The notes under the pieces are model-generated. The model was not told the origin of the DNA. It saw nothing but the letters and a program-made list of their open reading frames with translations, and made no database searches. A stretch of 64,000 nucleotides of DNA from Candidatus Poribacteria bacterium (GTDB lineage: Bacteria; Poribacteria; WGA-4E; WGA-3G), in assembly GCA_022825825.1 (NCBI GenBank), contig JAJDWA010000005.1, positions 1 through 64,000 of the forward strand. Reading direction: 5' to 3'. The position numbers and the translations under genes were made by a program. Below, piece after piece: positions 54,115 through 62,370 of this stretch (positions within the stretch are counted from its first letter, which is position 1; the number at the start of each line of letters is the position of its first letter).

Positions 54115-55521
54115 TTATCTTTTCTGGAAAGCACGTTGTCTGTAGAGATGCTCAAACAAATTGCCTTCATGCGGACTGTCCCAAGAAATCTGATTCGTCG
54201 GAATAGTACCTAAATTTAGTCGATCAACAAGAGGTGTTACCATTAAAGCTTGAGTCAGTTCTGCATCTTCGGTAATAACGGTAGCGACTAAAGTTGCCCC
54301 AATAGATTCGATGAGTTTTGCAGCTGGCACTTCAATGACACTTACGAACGGAAACGGGAATTCTGTGTTTGCCAGAGGATGTTCTGGGTCTTCACACCAA
54401 ATAACCGTCGGTCTGAGGAAGGTGCAACCGTCTAATTCAATAACCCGTTCACCAGTTGTCAGTTCTGTTGCCCCGGATTGCTTGAGATGTCGGTCAATCA
54501 GCGAAGAGATACTATGGGCAGCTTTCGGATTTGCCCATGCCGCAATTCCTGCTTCTGGATGATCAAGCGGCTTCGGTTCAATTCGTCCTAAACGTTCCGC
54601 TAATGCTTCGGCAATAGATATGCCATGTGCCGTTACCCACACGCCAGAGGCATTTATGCATGATCTGCCCCCGTTTTTAGAAACTGATTCTACAATGAGA
54701 TCAAGATATTTTTTCCAGTTTGTCTGTTCCCCTTCATGAATGACGATTTTGCTGCGCCCCGGCCCGTGGATTTCCACGCGTGGGTCATTTAACCATGGCT
54801 CAACAGTTGAACCACCCCCAAACAGCATGGATCTACCACATCGGAATAGGATTTCGTTGGCACCGGGATAATTGGTCGGATAAAAACTAAACGCTTCCGG
54901 CGGCACACCAGCTTCTATAAACGCTTGTGCTATTCGATACGGAGTCCACGGTTCCTCACGCCCCGGTTTTAACACCAGCGGTACTTTTAGTGCTACGGCG
55001 GGAATCCACAAAGAATGAACACCGGGAGAATTGCTCGGCAACACAGCACCTAACGCATCTGTTTCACAAACATAACTCAACATCTGGCCATTCTGCAAAC
55101 CCCACCCTGAGTCGAGAATTTGCAAATCAAGCCCGCGTGTCAAGCCATTCAACACTGTTTCTATATTCTCTAAAACACCTTGTATTTTTCCCATGTTTTG
55201 TTGACAAAGCGTTTCAGGTAAACCTGTTGTGCCAGAAACCTGTTTGATATAATCTGTCGGCGATTGTGTGCCGCCATCAAGCGGGAGGTCTGCGGTAGTG
55301 AACAAGCGCGCAGCATCTTTACACATGACAATCAATTCCGAAACGGAATGTTGTGAAAGTGTTTGCTTGTGAAGTGGTAAGTCGCGGAGGTCCTTGGCTA
55401 TCAAACCGGTATTCGCTTGGCTAACTTCCACTAACGGCTCGCCTGTTTTGATGTGTGAGACACTGACAGTCTTCAAACTTCTATATGAACGCCCGGCGCG
55501 TAGAATAGGGATGTGTACCAT
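54115..55521 (-). CDS. Aldehyde dehydrogenase superfamily protein
   Basis: 468 aa from the ATG at 55521, with AAGGTAG about 9 bases upstream and 8 bases after the beta-propeller stop. ALDH fold: the cofactor-binding block AVLPSNSPGVHSLWIPAVALKVPLVLKPGREEPWTPYRIAQAF, the catalytic cysteine in NGGRSCINASG, and a C-terminal TEFPFPFVSVIEV. The general-base glutamate in ELGGK-type motifs is replaced by HGPGRSKIV, so the usual ALDH mechanism may be altered. An acylating or thiol-ester variant is possible. It is the third gene of the selN operon. Confidence 0.8.
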   Translation of the reverse strand: MVHIPILRAGRSYRSLKTVSVSHIKTGEPLVEVSQANTGLIAKDLRDLPLHKQTLSQHSVSELIVMCKDAARLFTTADLPLDGGTQSPTDYIKQVSGTTGLPETLCQQNMGKIQGVLENIETVLNGLTRGLDLQILDSGWGLQNGQMLSYVCETDALGAVLPSNSPGVHSLWIPAVALKVPLVLKPGREEPWTPYRIAQAFIEAGVPPEAFSFYPTNYPGANEILFRCGRSMLFGGGSTVEPWLNDPRVEIHGPGRSKIVIHEGEQTNWKKYLDLIVESVSKNGGRSCINASGVWVTAHGISIAEALAERLGRIEPKPLDHPEAGIAAWANPKAAHSISSLIDRHLKQSGATELTTGERVIELDGCTFLRPTVIWCEDPEHPLANTEFPFPFVSVIEVPAAKLIESIGATLVATVITEDAELTQALMVTPLVDRLNLGTIPTNQISWDSPHEGNLFEHLYRQRAFQKR

Positions 55522-55529
55522 GTTTTCGG

Positions 55530-56225
55530 CTACCTTGTAATCTTTGCAACCCACCCAGAAGATGCATCGCAATAGAGGAAATCATTACCGTAAATGGATA
55601 AACCGTGCGGCTCAGGGTAATCTTCTGACACTTCAATCTTATCCAATATTGTTCCATCTTCAAGGTCAAGTTTGACAATAACCCGGTCAGAGGTATGCGT
55701 TACCCAAAGTCCGTTTTCTACTCGGACAGTCCCATGTGCTCTGCCGTAGGGTAAGGGCAACGTGTGCTGGATTGACCAATCGGAAATTCTAACCTTGTGT
55801 ATCTCCTGATTTTTGAGTGTTTGTACCCAGAGATGTCCTTCGTCATAGTTGTCATATTCAACACCGTGTGTTCCGCCACCCTCTGGCACAGGATAGCGCC
55901 CGAGTGTTTCACCTGTGTCTGGATCAACCTGAAAAATCTCGCCAGATTTGGCATCTGTATCTCGGACAGCGCGCCAGCGATCACCAGACCCATTCGCTGC
56001 TAACCAGAGTGCCCCTTCGCCGAACGTCATGCCACTGGTATTGGAGGATTCGCTTGGAATATCACGGATATGTTTCGGCACGTGATACTCTGGATCACAA
56101 CTGATTTCAACTAAAGCGACTCTGTCGGTGATTTGGTCTACTATCCACAAACCATCGTCTGTAACTTGTAAACCGTTCGGGACTGCGTAAGGTGAACGAA
56201 AGACTTTTTCAATTTTTGTTATCAT
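55530..56225 (-). CDS. SMP-30/NHL-like beta-propeller protein
   Basis: 231 aa, with repeated strands (VPNGLQVTDDGLWIVDQ, NTSGMTFGEGALWLAANG, THGVEYDNYDEGHLWVQT, AHGTVRVENGLWVTHT, EPHGLSIYGNDFLYC) that make a six-bladed propeller of the SMP-30/NHL class. No signal peptide, so it stays in the cytoplasm. The H residues at propeller mouths (THG, AHG, PHG) suggest a metal- or ligand-binding site, as in lactonases, but the metal triad is not proved. It begins 14 bases after the selN stop. Confidence 0.75.
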   Translation of the reverse strand: MITKIEKVFRSPYAVPNGLQVTDDGLWIVDQITDRVALVEISCDPEYHVPKHIRDIPSESSNTSGMTFGEGALWLAANGSGDRWRAVRDTDAKSGEIFQVDPDTGETLGRYPVPEGGGTHGVEYDNYDEGHLWVQTLKNQEIHKVRISDWSIQHTLPLPYGRAHGTVRVENGLWVTHTSDRVIVKLDLEDGTILDKIEVSEDYPEPHGLSIYGNDFLYCDASSGWVAKITR

Positions 56226-56239
56226 ATTTGGATTCCTCT

Positions 56240-57400
56240 TCAGTGTCTATTTGCTTGCGCTAAAGATGACTTTAACCATCTAAAATATTTGGATTTTCGT
56301 TCATTACCGGGAAAAGATTTGTGAAACTCATTCGTGGGCAGATGTTGGATAAACTCCAATTCTGGTGTCAGAATCAGAGAGTCCACGGGATATACAAAAT
56401 GCTCTTGGAGTTTTGTCGCTAACATAGCGGCAGCAGCGCCTTTGGCACCGTTCTGCAGTTCGGGTAATTCTTGCAGTAGAACCCAAACATTGACAAAGTG
56501 CGTGTTGAGTAACTTGATGGCTTTCAATGAAGAGAGCGGACCCGCTCTCAAAATTTTACCCGACCCTCAGCACGATTCATCATCAAGTGTACCCAATAAA
56601 ACTAACGCGTGGATGGGACGATTTGTTCCTTTCGCGAGTTCAACCGTATCCTCAATCGGGATCCACTCAATTTCAGCAAACTTGTAGAATGCAGTCGCTA
56701 ACTTTTTGCGGGCTTCTTTTTCAGTAATGGCGGTTTCCCATGCTATCTCGCGTACAGGTGTGCTTGATAAAGCGGAGAGTTCCATGCGAGGGATAAAAGC
56801 CATATCTGCTGCCCTGAACACATTAACATCTACATTGCTATTGCGTGTCGGAAGAAACAGAAAAAACTCTACAACTGCTCCTTCCTTTCGATTCAGTACC
56901 AGTCGTCCTGCAAACTGTGCTGGCAACAAACGGATACCAGACGTGTCCAGCACGAACTGCGCATGAATTCGGAAGACAACTTCGGCGTAATTGGGCGAAA
57001 TTGCCCGTAAACACGCTTTTGCTCCTTCATATCTATGTGTTCTGCGGGAAAAGACGGTGATCTCCGTTGTTGCTCCCGGGTGAAACTGACAGAGGAAAGG
57101 GAGGATCCCTTTCGGGTCCAGTTCCCAAATATCCCCTACATTAGCAGTCGAAGACGGAAGAAAAACTTGAAAGTCGGTTTGGCTGTAGTTCTTCAATGGG
57201 TGCGCAGGTTTAGGATTGAAAAGTTCCAACGCTTGTTCCCACTCCATATTCACTGGTTCTGGCAACCGTGCTTTGAGTCTATCAAACTGTTCTTGTGTTG
57301 GCTGATGCAAGTTGTACGTAGCATCCGCGATTGGATCCCAATGTGCTTGCACCTGCACACCCGCTGTACTACTAAGAACATTACTAAAGTCCACTATCAC
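56240..57400 (-). CDS. Selenoprotein N (SelN/SELENON) homologue with in-frame UGA (selenocysteine)
   Basis: 386 aa if UGA at 56569-56567 is read as Sec (U278). The frame before ends LLGTLDDESC and continues after the UGA as GSGKILRAGPLSSLKAIKLL, giving SCUGSGK, equivalent to SCUGSGR in animal SelN. Other collinear segments: FQVFLPS, FHPGATTE, then ACLRAISPNYAEVVFRIHAQF, AQFAGRLVL, IPRMEL, and NTHFVNVWVLLQELPEL after the Sec. Animal SelN is an ER-membrane reductase tied to calcium handling; here there is no signal peptide or membrane helix, so the protein should be cytosolic. The GTG at 57400 has AGGAG 9 bases upstream. A hairpin fitting the bacterial SECIS follows the UGA. selA, selB, selC and selD are not in the window. 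Confidence 0.88.
56532..56549 (-). promoter_or_regulatory. Bacterial SECIS element of the SelN homologue
   Basis: On the mRNA, GAGAGCG (56549-56543), loop GGTC, then CGCTCTC (56538-56532), a perfect 7-bp stem starting 17 bases after the UGA. The apical loop begins with G and lies 24 bases from the UGA, within the 16-37-base window of bacterial SECIS. It would be bound by SelB to insert selenocysteine. Confidence 0.8.
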
Positions 57401-57660
57401 CTTATTTTTCTCCTATTTGTTAGAACGATTTAGTAAACACCTGCTACGACGGTCTCTTGTAGTTTAGAAATAGACAGAGATTTTAACCTTTTCACCAGGA
57501 ATTGGTTCGGTTTGATCTGCTTCGTCAATTTTCTCGGATCCGCCTCATGTAGTTGCAATTAGGTTAGCGCTGCTATAGTACTGGTATGGCAGTGTCAAAC
57601 CGGTCGGTGGCTCATCACCTTCGGCGTACCTATAAAGATATAGGAGACTATCATCACAAT
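57401..57660 (-). other. Long 5' leader of the selN operon
   Basis: About 260 bases separate the promoter from the GTG start. Early in the leader is a hairpin, CCTATA-TCTT-TATAGG (57644-57629), then GGTG-CACC and GGTA-TACC pairings (roughly 57560-57630). One frame of the leader looks protein-like near its end (about 57464-57544, ending in KVKISVYF) but it has no start and an in-frame TGA at 57547-57545. It could be a regulatory RNA or the tail of a decayed gene. I do not recognise a known riboswitch in it. Confidence 0.35.
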
Positions 57661-57664
57661 AACT

Positions 57665-57693
57665 ATTATAGAAAACGGGCAAAAAATTGTCAA
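57665..57693 (-). promoter_or_regulatory. Perfect-consensus sigma-70 promoter of the selN operon
   Basis: TTGACA (57693-57688), exactly 17 bases, TATAAT (57670-57665). Transcription should start near 57658, running through selN, the propeller gene and the ALDH gene. Confidence 0.75.
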
Positions 57694-57776
57694 GAAAAAG
57701 GGGTGTGTAAATATTTTGTCACATAAGTTCAATTTCCGAAGAATCCTTCACGTTTTCTACTTTAGGGTGAGGTCTC

Positions 57777-57872
57777 CAGGGAATGCCTAAAAAGCATGCG
57801 CCAAATCAACGGGACCAATGCCATTTAGGCATTCCCTGTCCGGCATGCTCCATGATTCGGGCGTTGATTTGG
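57777..57872. repeat. Dispersed palindromic intergenic repeat, copy C
   Basis: A perfect 15-bp inverted repeat, CAGGGAATGCCTAAA (57777-57791) and its complement (57834-57848), is interleaved with a second one, CCAAATCAACG (57801-57811) and its complement (57862-57872). It shares blocks with the copies at 25551-25602 and 35638-35933. It lies in the 540-base gap between selN and the second DUF6785-like gene. Confidence 0.6.
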
Positions 57873-57939
57873 TGTCCTCTGCCTAATGCTAATAAAACGA
57901 GATAAATCCAGTAAATTTGGTATTACACATCTGCCCCCA

Positions 57940-59850
57940 CTAAAACAGGAAGCGATACATCGGTTGATCAAGTGCAACTGCTAAGAGACTCCAAAACGCT
58001 CCAATTACAAATTCGCCCAGGACAATTCCGAGGAAAAATGGTATCGCCTTTCGGTGTAGACGGATACCACCATATTTCAACACAAGCCATTTGAGCAGCC
58101 ATCCGACAAAAATTGACCCAATCATCGGGTTTATTGCCCAGCTGCCTGAAACAGCGTATCCAACAGGGTGTAGATTCCACCAGATAAACCGCATCCGCAT
58201 TGCTGCGAGAACAAGCGTCACAAAAAATCCGAACATTGCAAAACTGATCGCTGGTACATCAGGAGGTGCAGCGTAAGTTAACCACGACTCTAATCTTCCA
58301 AAAGATTCTCTACCGAAACCGGGGCCGCCGCCTTCTGCATAATACATTGAAAGAAATGCCCAAAATGAACCGATTGCCCCCAGAGCAGATGCTAACATCA
58401 TCAGCACAGCGAACCGTCGCATTGGAATTTTAGCACCCTCTGCCAGCTTGAATCCTTCGAGCTGATGCGGCATCGCGTGTGAACGGTGCGCACGATTAAG
58501 GAAATAGAGGTAAGCAAACCCTGTTAAATTCACTGCACCCAGTCTGCGGATACCAACTAATCTTGGTAACATTTCATCAGGACCGATAAAGTGCAAATCA
58601 TGAACAGGTGATCCGAGTTCCGCGCGGAGCCTTGTGATCGCAATCGCAATCGCAAACCAGATTCCAAAATAAACAATGATTATCCAAAGACTCATCCCCA
58701 TCTTGAGACAAAATCCAACGATAAAGGCAGAGCCTGCGATTAGCGCGAAAAGAATAAGCCGATATGAAATCGGTTCATTTCGGTTATTGCGTTTGTGATT
58801 CCTTGTAAAAAGACTTTCTACAATTTGTTTCAAATACCGCCGACTCATCCAGATAGCAAGGACGCATAGCCCCAAATAGGCACCATGAGATTGCTCTGCC
58901 TCATAAGGAAAACGTGGCAAACCGCGCCACCCGGCAATTGTCCCTAACAAACGTTCCGCTCGCCAGATTAACCAAAATGCCCAACACGAAAAGGAGAGAT
59001 CAAGTGGTATGAAAAACGATAATCCGACTCCGAATGGAAAAACGCCTATTGGACTCCACCCGATACCGTTCCAGGGGCGTTCAGTGAAGATTCTGCGTAG
59101 GTCAAAAAGTTTACCGCCAAGGCTTGGCACAGCAGGAAACAGATAGTTTAATCCGTTGATAATATCAATTGACATGCCTATTGCCAGTCCTATCCACATC
59201 CATGGGGATCGGAAAAATCTACCATTAGACGCCGTCATCTCATACGGCAGTTGGATAATTGGATAACTGAGTCGCTCGGATTCTACCCACTGCTTCCGAA
59301 AAATCAGACTCAAACATAACATGACAAGATGGACAGCCACAATAAAGAGTGTCCACCAAAATATTTTGGGTATCCAAGCAATTAAATTCTGTGATTCATA
59401 GATACTGGAAAACCCGTAATAATATCCTTCAAGGGCGCGTTTATTGCTAACAACTAACCATTGTGGAATGTGTAAGTGAAACAGGTTTATCCAATCATTT
59501 TCGGGCGTTGCAAACCAGTGTGCATGGCCGATGAGCGGCATCAGCACGAGGAATCTATCAACACCAGCGAGTCCAGCACCTATGGAAATGCATGTGTAAA
59601 GAACAAGCAATTCAGCACGGTTTAGCGTGAGGATACGATTCAACCGACGTAAAAGCAGTCCAATTCCAAATAGAATTAAGATGGTTATGATAGCATTGTA
59701 AAAAAGGGAAACCTGTGTTGGACTACCGCCACCACGCAGAATAGAGGCGGAGACCCACCAACAGTTCAGCGGCACCAATACACAGATTAAGAGGATAGAA
59801 AACGGACGGATTTTGAGCGTACTTGTTGGAATTTGTTCGCCTTGTTTCAT
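57940..59850 (-). CDS. DUF6785/DUF6784-like polytopic membrane protein, paralogue 2
   Basis: 636 aa from the ATG at 59850; a TTG 42 bases earlier is possible. About 14 membrane helices. It matches the protein at 39007-40959 nearly end to end: LTLNRAELLVLYTCISIGAGLAG, RKQWVESERLSYPIIQLP, GIGWSPIG, PFGVGLSFFIPLDLSFSCW, TRLRAELGSPVHDLHFIGPDEM, MPHQLEGFKLAEGA, and IPFFLGIVLGEFVIGAFWSL near the end. Function unknown. The gene lies between selN and a divergent DUF3352-like gene. Confidence 0.75.
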   Translation of the reverse strand: MKQGEQIPTSTLKIRPFSILLICVLVPLNCWWVSASILRGGGSPTQVSLFYNAIITILILFGIGLLLRRLNRILTLNRAELLVLYTCISIGAGLAGVDRFLVLMPLIGHAHWFATPENDWINLFHLHIPQWLVVSNKRALEGYYYGFSSIYESQNLIAWIPKIFWWTLFIVAVHLVMLCLSLIFRKQWVESERLSYPIIQLPYEMTASNGRFFRSPWMWIGLAIGMSIDIINGLNYLFPAVPSLGGKLFDLRRIFTERPWNGIGWSPIGVFPFGVGLSFFIPLDLSFSCWAFWLIWRAERLLGTIAGWRGLPRFPYEAEQSHGAYLGLCVLAIWMSRRYLKQIVESLFTRNHKRNNRNEPISYRLILFALIAGSAFIVGFCLKMGMSLWIIIVYFGIWFAIAIAITRLRAELGSPVHDLHFIGPDEMLPRLVGIRRLGAVNLTGFAYLYFLNRAHRSHAMPHQLEGFKLAEGAKIPMRRFAVLMMLASALGAIGSFWAFLSMYYAEGGGPGFGRESFGRLESWLTYAAPPDVPAISFAMFGFFVTLVLAAMRMRFIWWNLHPVGYAVSGSWAINPMIGSIFVGWLLKWLVLKYGGIRLHRKAIPFFLGIVLGEFVIGAFWSLLAVALDQPMYRFLF

Positions 59851-59902
59851 GATTACGTTGTTTATTTTATAACAGTTCTCCGAATTAGGCAACTATTTTG
59901 AA

Positions 59903-59932
59903 TTGTCTACTGCACACCAGATGTGATATAAT
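59903..59932 (+). promoter_or_regulatory. Promoter for the DUF3352-like gene
   Basis: TTGTCT (59903-59908), an 18-base spacer, TATAAT (59927-59932). Transcription should begin near 59940, which rules out the in-frame start at 59898 and supports the ATG at 59979. Confidence 0.55.
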
Positions 59933-59978
59933 CAAAGTTAATAAATACTTGAAGTATGAGGGCAGATTTCAAACCTTT

Positions 59979-61607
59979 ATGCGAATTTCGAAGAAAAAAC
60001 TCATCTTCATAATCCTAATCGTCCTGATAGGTATCACTGTTTTGTCCACCGTTATATACCGACATACCTCACTTTGGAAACCGGAACAGAGTCTTATTAC
60101 GCTACTTCCTGAATCGCCAATTTGCTACCTAACGCTCAAGGAATTAGATAATCTTGTTAAGACGTTTAATCGTAGTGAATTGGGAAAACAAGCCTCAGAA
60201 ATGCCGATCCTCAGCCACATCAAAAAACAACTCTGGTGGCAACAGCTGGTATATCAGAAATGGGTGTGGGAAACCGAAATGGGGGGTAAACTTGACATGC
60301 GGGCGGCCAAGGGACATTTCGGAAAAGAGGCGATTCTTGCGCTTTACCAACATGAAGGTGAACTTTCGTTTTTACTCATCACAGAAGTGGGTGGACCGGA
60401 AAAACTCGCCATTGAAGCAATTACCGCTACAGACGCAATTAACCCCAAATACAAACGAATCCAGACCGAATATAACGGATTAACCATCAATACCATTACC
60501 GGATATCCGCTTGATTTTAGTTATATGTTTATCGGAAAGATCGGTGTTTTGAGTCTGAATCCGTTGCTTTTAGCAGAAGTTATTGATATTTATGCTGGCA
60601 AAAAGGACGGTTTTCTTGTCCAACACCCTATAAAAGAAAAAATTCAGGACAGTTATGATAACGATACGAATACAGGATACTTAGACGTTTTACGTCTTTC
60701 TGCTGTGTTAAAAGGCTTGGCGGACAATTCCAATTCACTTGTTGAACAGATTTCTACATCCTCTGGCAATAGGGGATTCTGGACATTTGGTAACCGATAT
60801 GAAGATGGTGTAATTATTTCGCGGTATCGTTTTGGAAATCCTAAAAAACCTGTTTTATCTCAATCAGTGGAACAGCACACACCTTCATTTCTACCCGAGC
60901 AAACTGCGTTAGTCGCATTCAATCCGGACAACAATTGGGCGAAGGTGTGGAAAATGTTAAAGGATAATTTCACGATTCAAGTTGTCGCAGATAAACTCTA
61001 TTTTTCTCAACATTTAAAACAAGAAATGACCATTGCATTGATTACGCACAGCGAAGGAGAAGTATCTAAAATCCCTTCGTTAGTTCTGCACGCGCCAATT
61101 CAAGACAGGGGCGCATTTGTTGAAAAAATTGAAAAGCTAAAAAACACGAAAATTTCTATAGCTGGGACACCGCTTGAATTCCTCGAAACGCAAGATTATA
61201 AAGGCGTGACGGTCCAACCTGTCCAGTTACGCTTAAATTTCTTAATATCATTTATTGGCGGCTATGCTATTGTGGATAACCATTTTTTCTTTAGTACGAC
61301 GCTCGCGGGGTTAAAATCTGTGCTTGATACGAATTTAGCGGACGCCCCAACATTAAGGGACGTGCACTTTTCTGACAAAGGGATGCAGATGTTTATCCAA
61401 CCGAATTTGTTAGTGCCGGAAATAAGACGTTTTATACCGATCACAACATTATTTGCTTCTCTTTCGGGACAAAAATTGGATGCCGTTTTAATGCAGCATA
61501 TCAGAGATAATCTGTTTCCGTTGGAGTCCCTCGGTCCGATTACTGCTGATGTCCACTTTAGTGAGGATGGTGTAGGTGCAGAGGTACGGATTGTCTTGGA
61601 GAAGTGA
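59979..61607 (+). CDS. DUF3352-like membrane-anchored protein
   Basis: 542 aa from the ATG at 59979. A basic start and one membrane helix (KKKLIFIILIVLIGITVLSTVIY) anchor a large extracytoplasmic part of alternating alpha/beta structure, with LLPESPICYLTLKELDNL and several FxxxxxxLLAxV blocks that recur as in DUF3352 proteins. The role of the family is not known. It precedes the antitoxin-like cluster by about 35 bases on the same strand but need not belong to it. Confidence 0.6.
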   Translation: MRISKKKLIFIILIVLIGITVLSTVIYRHTSLWKPEQSLITLLPESPICYLTLKELDNLVKTFNRSELGKQASEMPILSHIKKQLWWQQLVYQKWVWETEMGGKLDMRAAKGHFGKEAILALYQHEGELSFLLITEVGGPEKLAIEAITATDAINPKYKRIQTEYNGLTINTITGYPLDFSYMFIGKIGVLSLNPLLLAEVIDIYAGKKDGFLVQHPIKEKIQDSYDNDTNTGYLDVLRLSAVLKGLADNSNSLVEQISTSSGNRGFWTFGNRYEDGVIISRYRFGNPKKPVLSQSVEQHTPSFLPEQTALVAFNPDNNWAKVWKMLKDNFTIQVVADKLYFSQHLKQEMTIALITHSEGEVSKIPSLVLHAPIQDRGAFVEKIEKLKNTKISIAGTPLEFLETQDYKGVTVQPVQLRLNFLISFIGGYAIVDNHFFFSTTLAGLKSVLDTNLADAPTLRDVHFSDKGMQMFIQPNLLVPEIRRFIPITTLFASLSGQKLDAVLMQHIRDNLFPLESLGPITADVHFSEDGVGAEVRIVLEK

Positions 61608-61643
61608 TTCTTTCCAAATGAATGATAGAGGAGGATAATTACA

Positions 61644-62015
61644 ATGGAAAAAGCAACGCTTGAGGGCATCGTTGAACGCTTAGATAGATTGGAGCAAGTG
61701 GTTGCGAATATAAATACGCAGCTTTCTTTATTGGTCAAGGAATTAGTATCAAATACCAACAAGAATTCCCAAGCAGATGAAGAGGTGAAGAGTAGTTTGT
61801 ACAGTGACAAACGTGATGCTCACATTGCCAAGAAGATTCTTGCCGAAATATACGAAAAAATGGGCATTTCACCTGATTTTGAACTTCGACCACTTGAAGA
61901 ACTACGCGAGAGTATGCGGCAACACGGCATTCGTGCTGAAGATAATGAGTTTAGTCGTGCAATTATTGAAGAACGGGAAAATAGAGGGGCTTACGATGGA
62001 AAAAGCGACACTTGA
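61644..62015 (+). CDS. Antitoxin-like protein, tandem copy 1 of 3
   Basis: 123 aa. It begins MEKATLEGIVERLDRLEQVV (a helical, heptad-like start), has a Lys/Ser-rich middle, and ends HGIRAEDNEFSRAIIEEREN plus a short tail. The same C-terminal block occurs in the two following genes. An AGGAGG ribosome site lies 7-9 bases before the ATG. Small helical proteins directly before a PIN gene are typical antitoxins, which bind and block the toxin and repress the operon. The first of three near-identical frames. Confidence 0.6.
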   Translation: MEKATLEGIVERLDRLEQVVANINTQLSLLVKELVSNTNKNSQADEEVKSSLYSDKRDAHIAKKILAEIYEKMGISPDFELRPLEELRESMRQHGIRAEDNEFSRAIIEERENRGAYDGKSDT

Positions 62016-62370
62016 AACCGTTGTTAAACGCTTAGATAGATTGGAACAAGTGGTTGTAGATATGAATCAGCAGCTTTCTTTAATCGTCAAGGAACTGTTG
62101 CCCAATGCTTCTGAAAATGTCAAAAAGGGCGGGAAAGTAACTGCATTTGACACACAAGATAGCGAGGAGGATGCGAATATTGGTGTGAAAATAATTGAAG
62201 GAATAGTAGAACGGATGGGATATCCACGCGACTTTGACCCTGGACCAATTGAAGAGTTACACAAAAATATGAGACAGAGCGGTATTCGTGCTGAAGATAA
62301 CGAGTTTAGCCGTGCAATTATTGAAGAGCGCGAAAATAGAGGGGCTTACGATGAAAAAAGCAACGCTTGA
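61996..62370 (+). CDS. Antitoxin-like protein, tandem copy 2 of 3
   Basis: 124 aa from the ATG at 61996, which overlaps copy 1 by 20 bases. Start MEKATLETVVKRLDRLEQVVV and the same ending, SGIRAEDNEFSRAIIEEREN. The ribosome site, AGAGGGG, lies inside the end of copy 1, so translation is coupled. An upstream reading from 61804 is in the same frame but has no ribosome site. The middle differs from copy 1 (GGKVTAFDTQDSEEDAN), as expected for diverged duplicates. Confidence 0.6.
   Translation: MEKATLETVVKRLDRLEQVVVDMNQQLSLIVKELLPNASENVKKGGKVTAFDTQDSEEDANIGVKIIEGIVERMGYPRDFDPGPIEELHKNMRQSGIRAEDNEFSRAIIEERENRGAYDEKSNA

Noticed and set aside
57545-57547. In-frame TGA in the selN leader as a second selenocysteine codon
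   Set aside because: The frame has no start codon, lies in the leader, and no SECIS-like hairpin follows within 16-37 bases.
57421-57640. tRNA-Sec or a known riboswitch in the selN leader
   Set aside because: No cloverleaf with a UCA anticodon and no match to a riboswitch consensus I know.
59898-59978. Upstream start of the DUF3352-like protein
   Set aside because: The promoter -10 box at 59927-59932 overlaps it, and the ATG at 59979 gives a normal membrane anchor.
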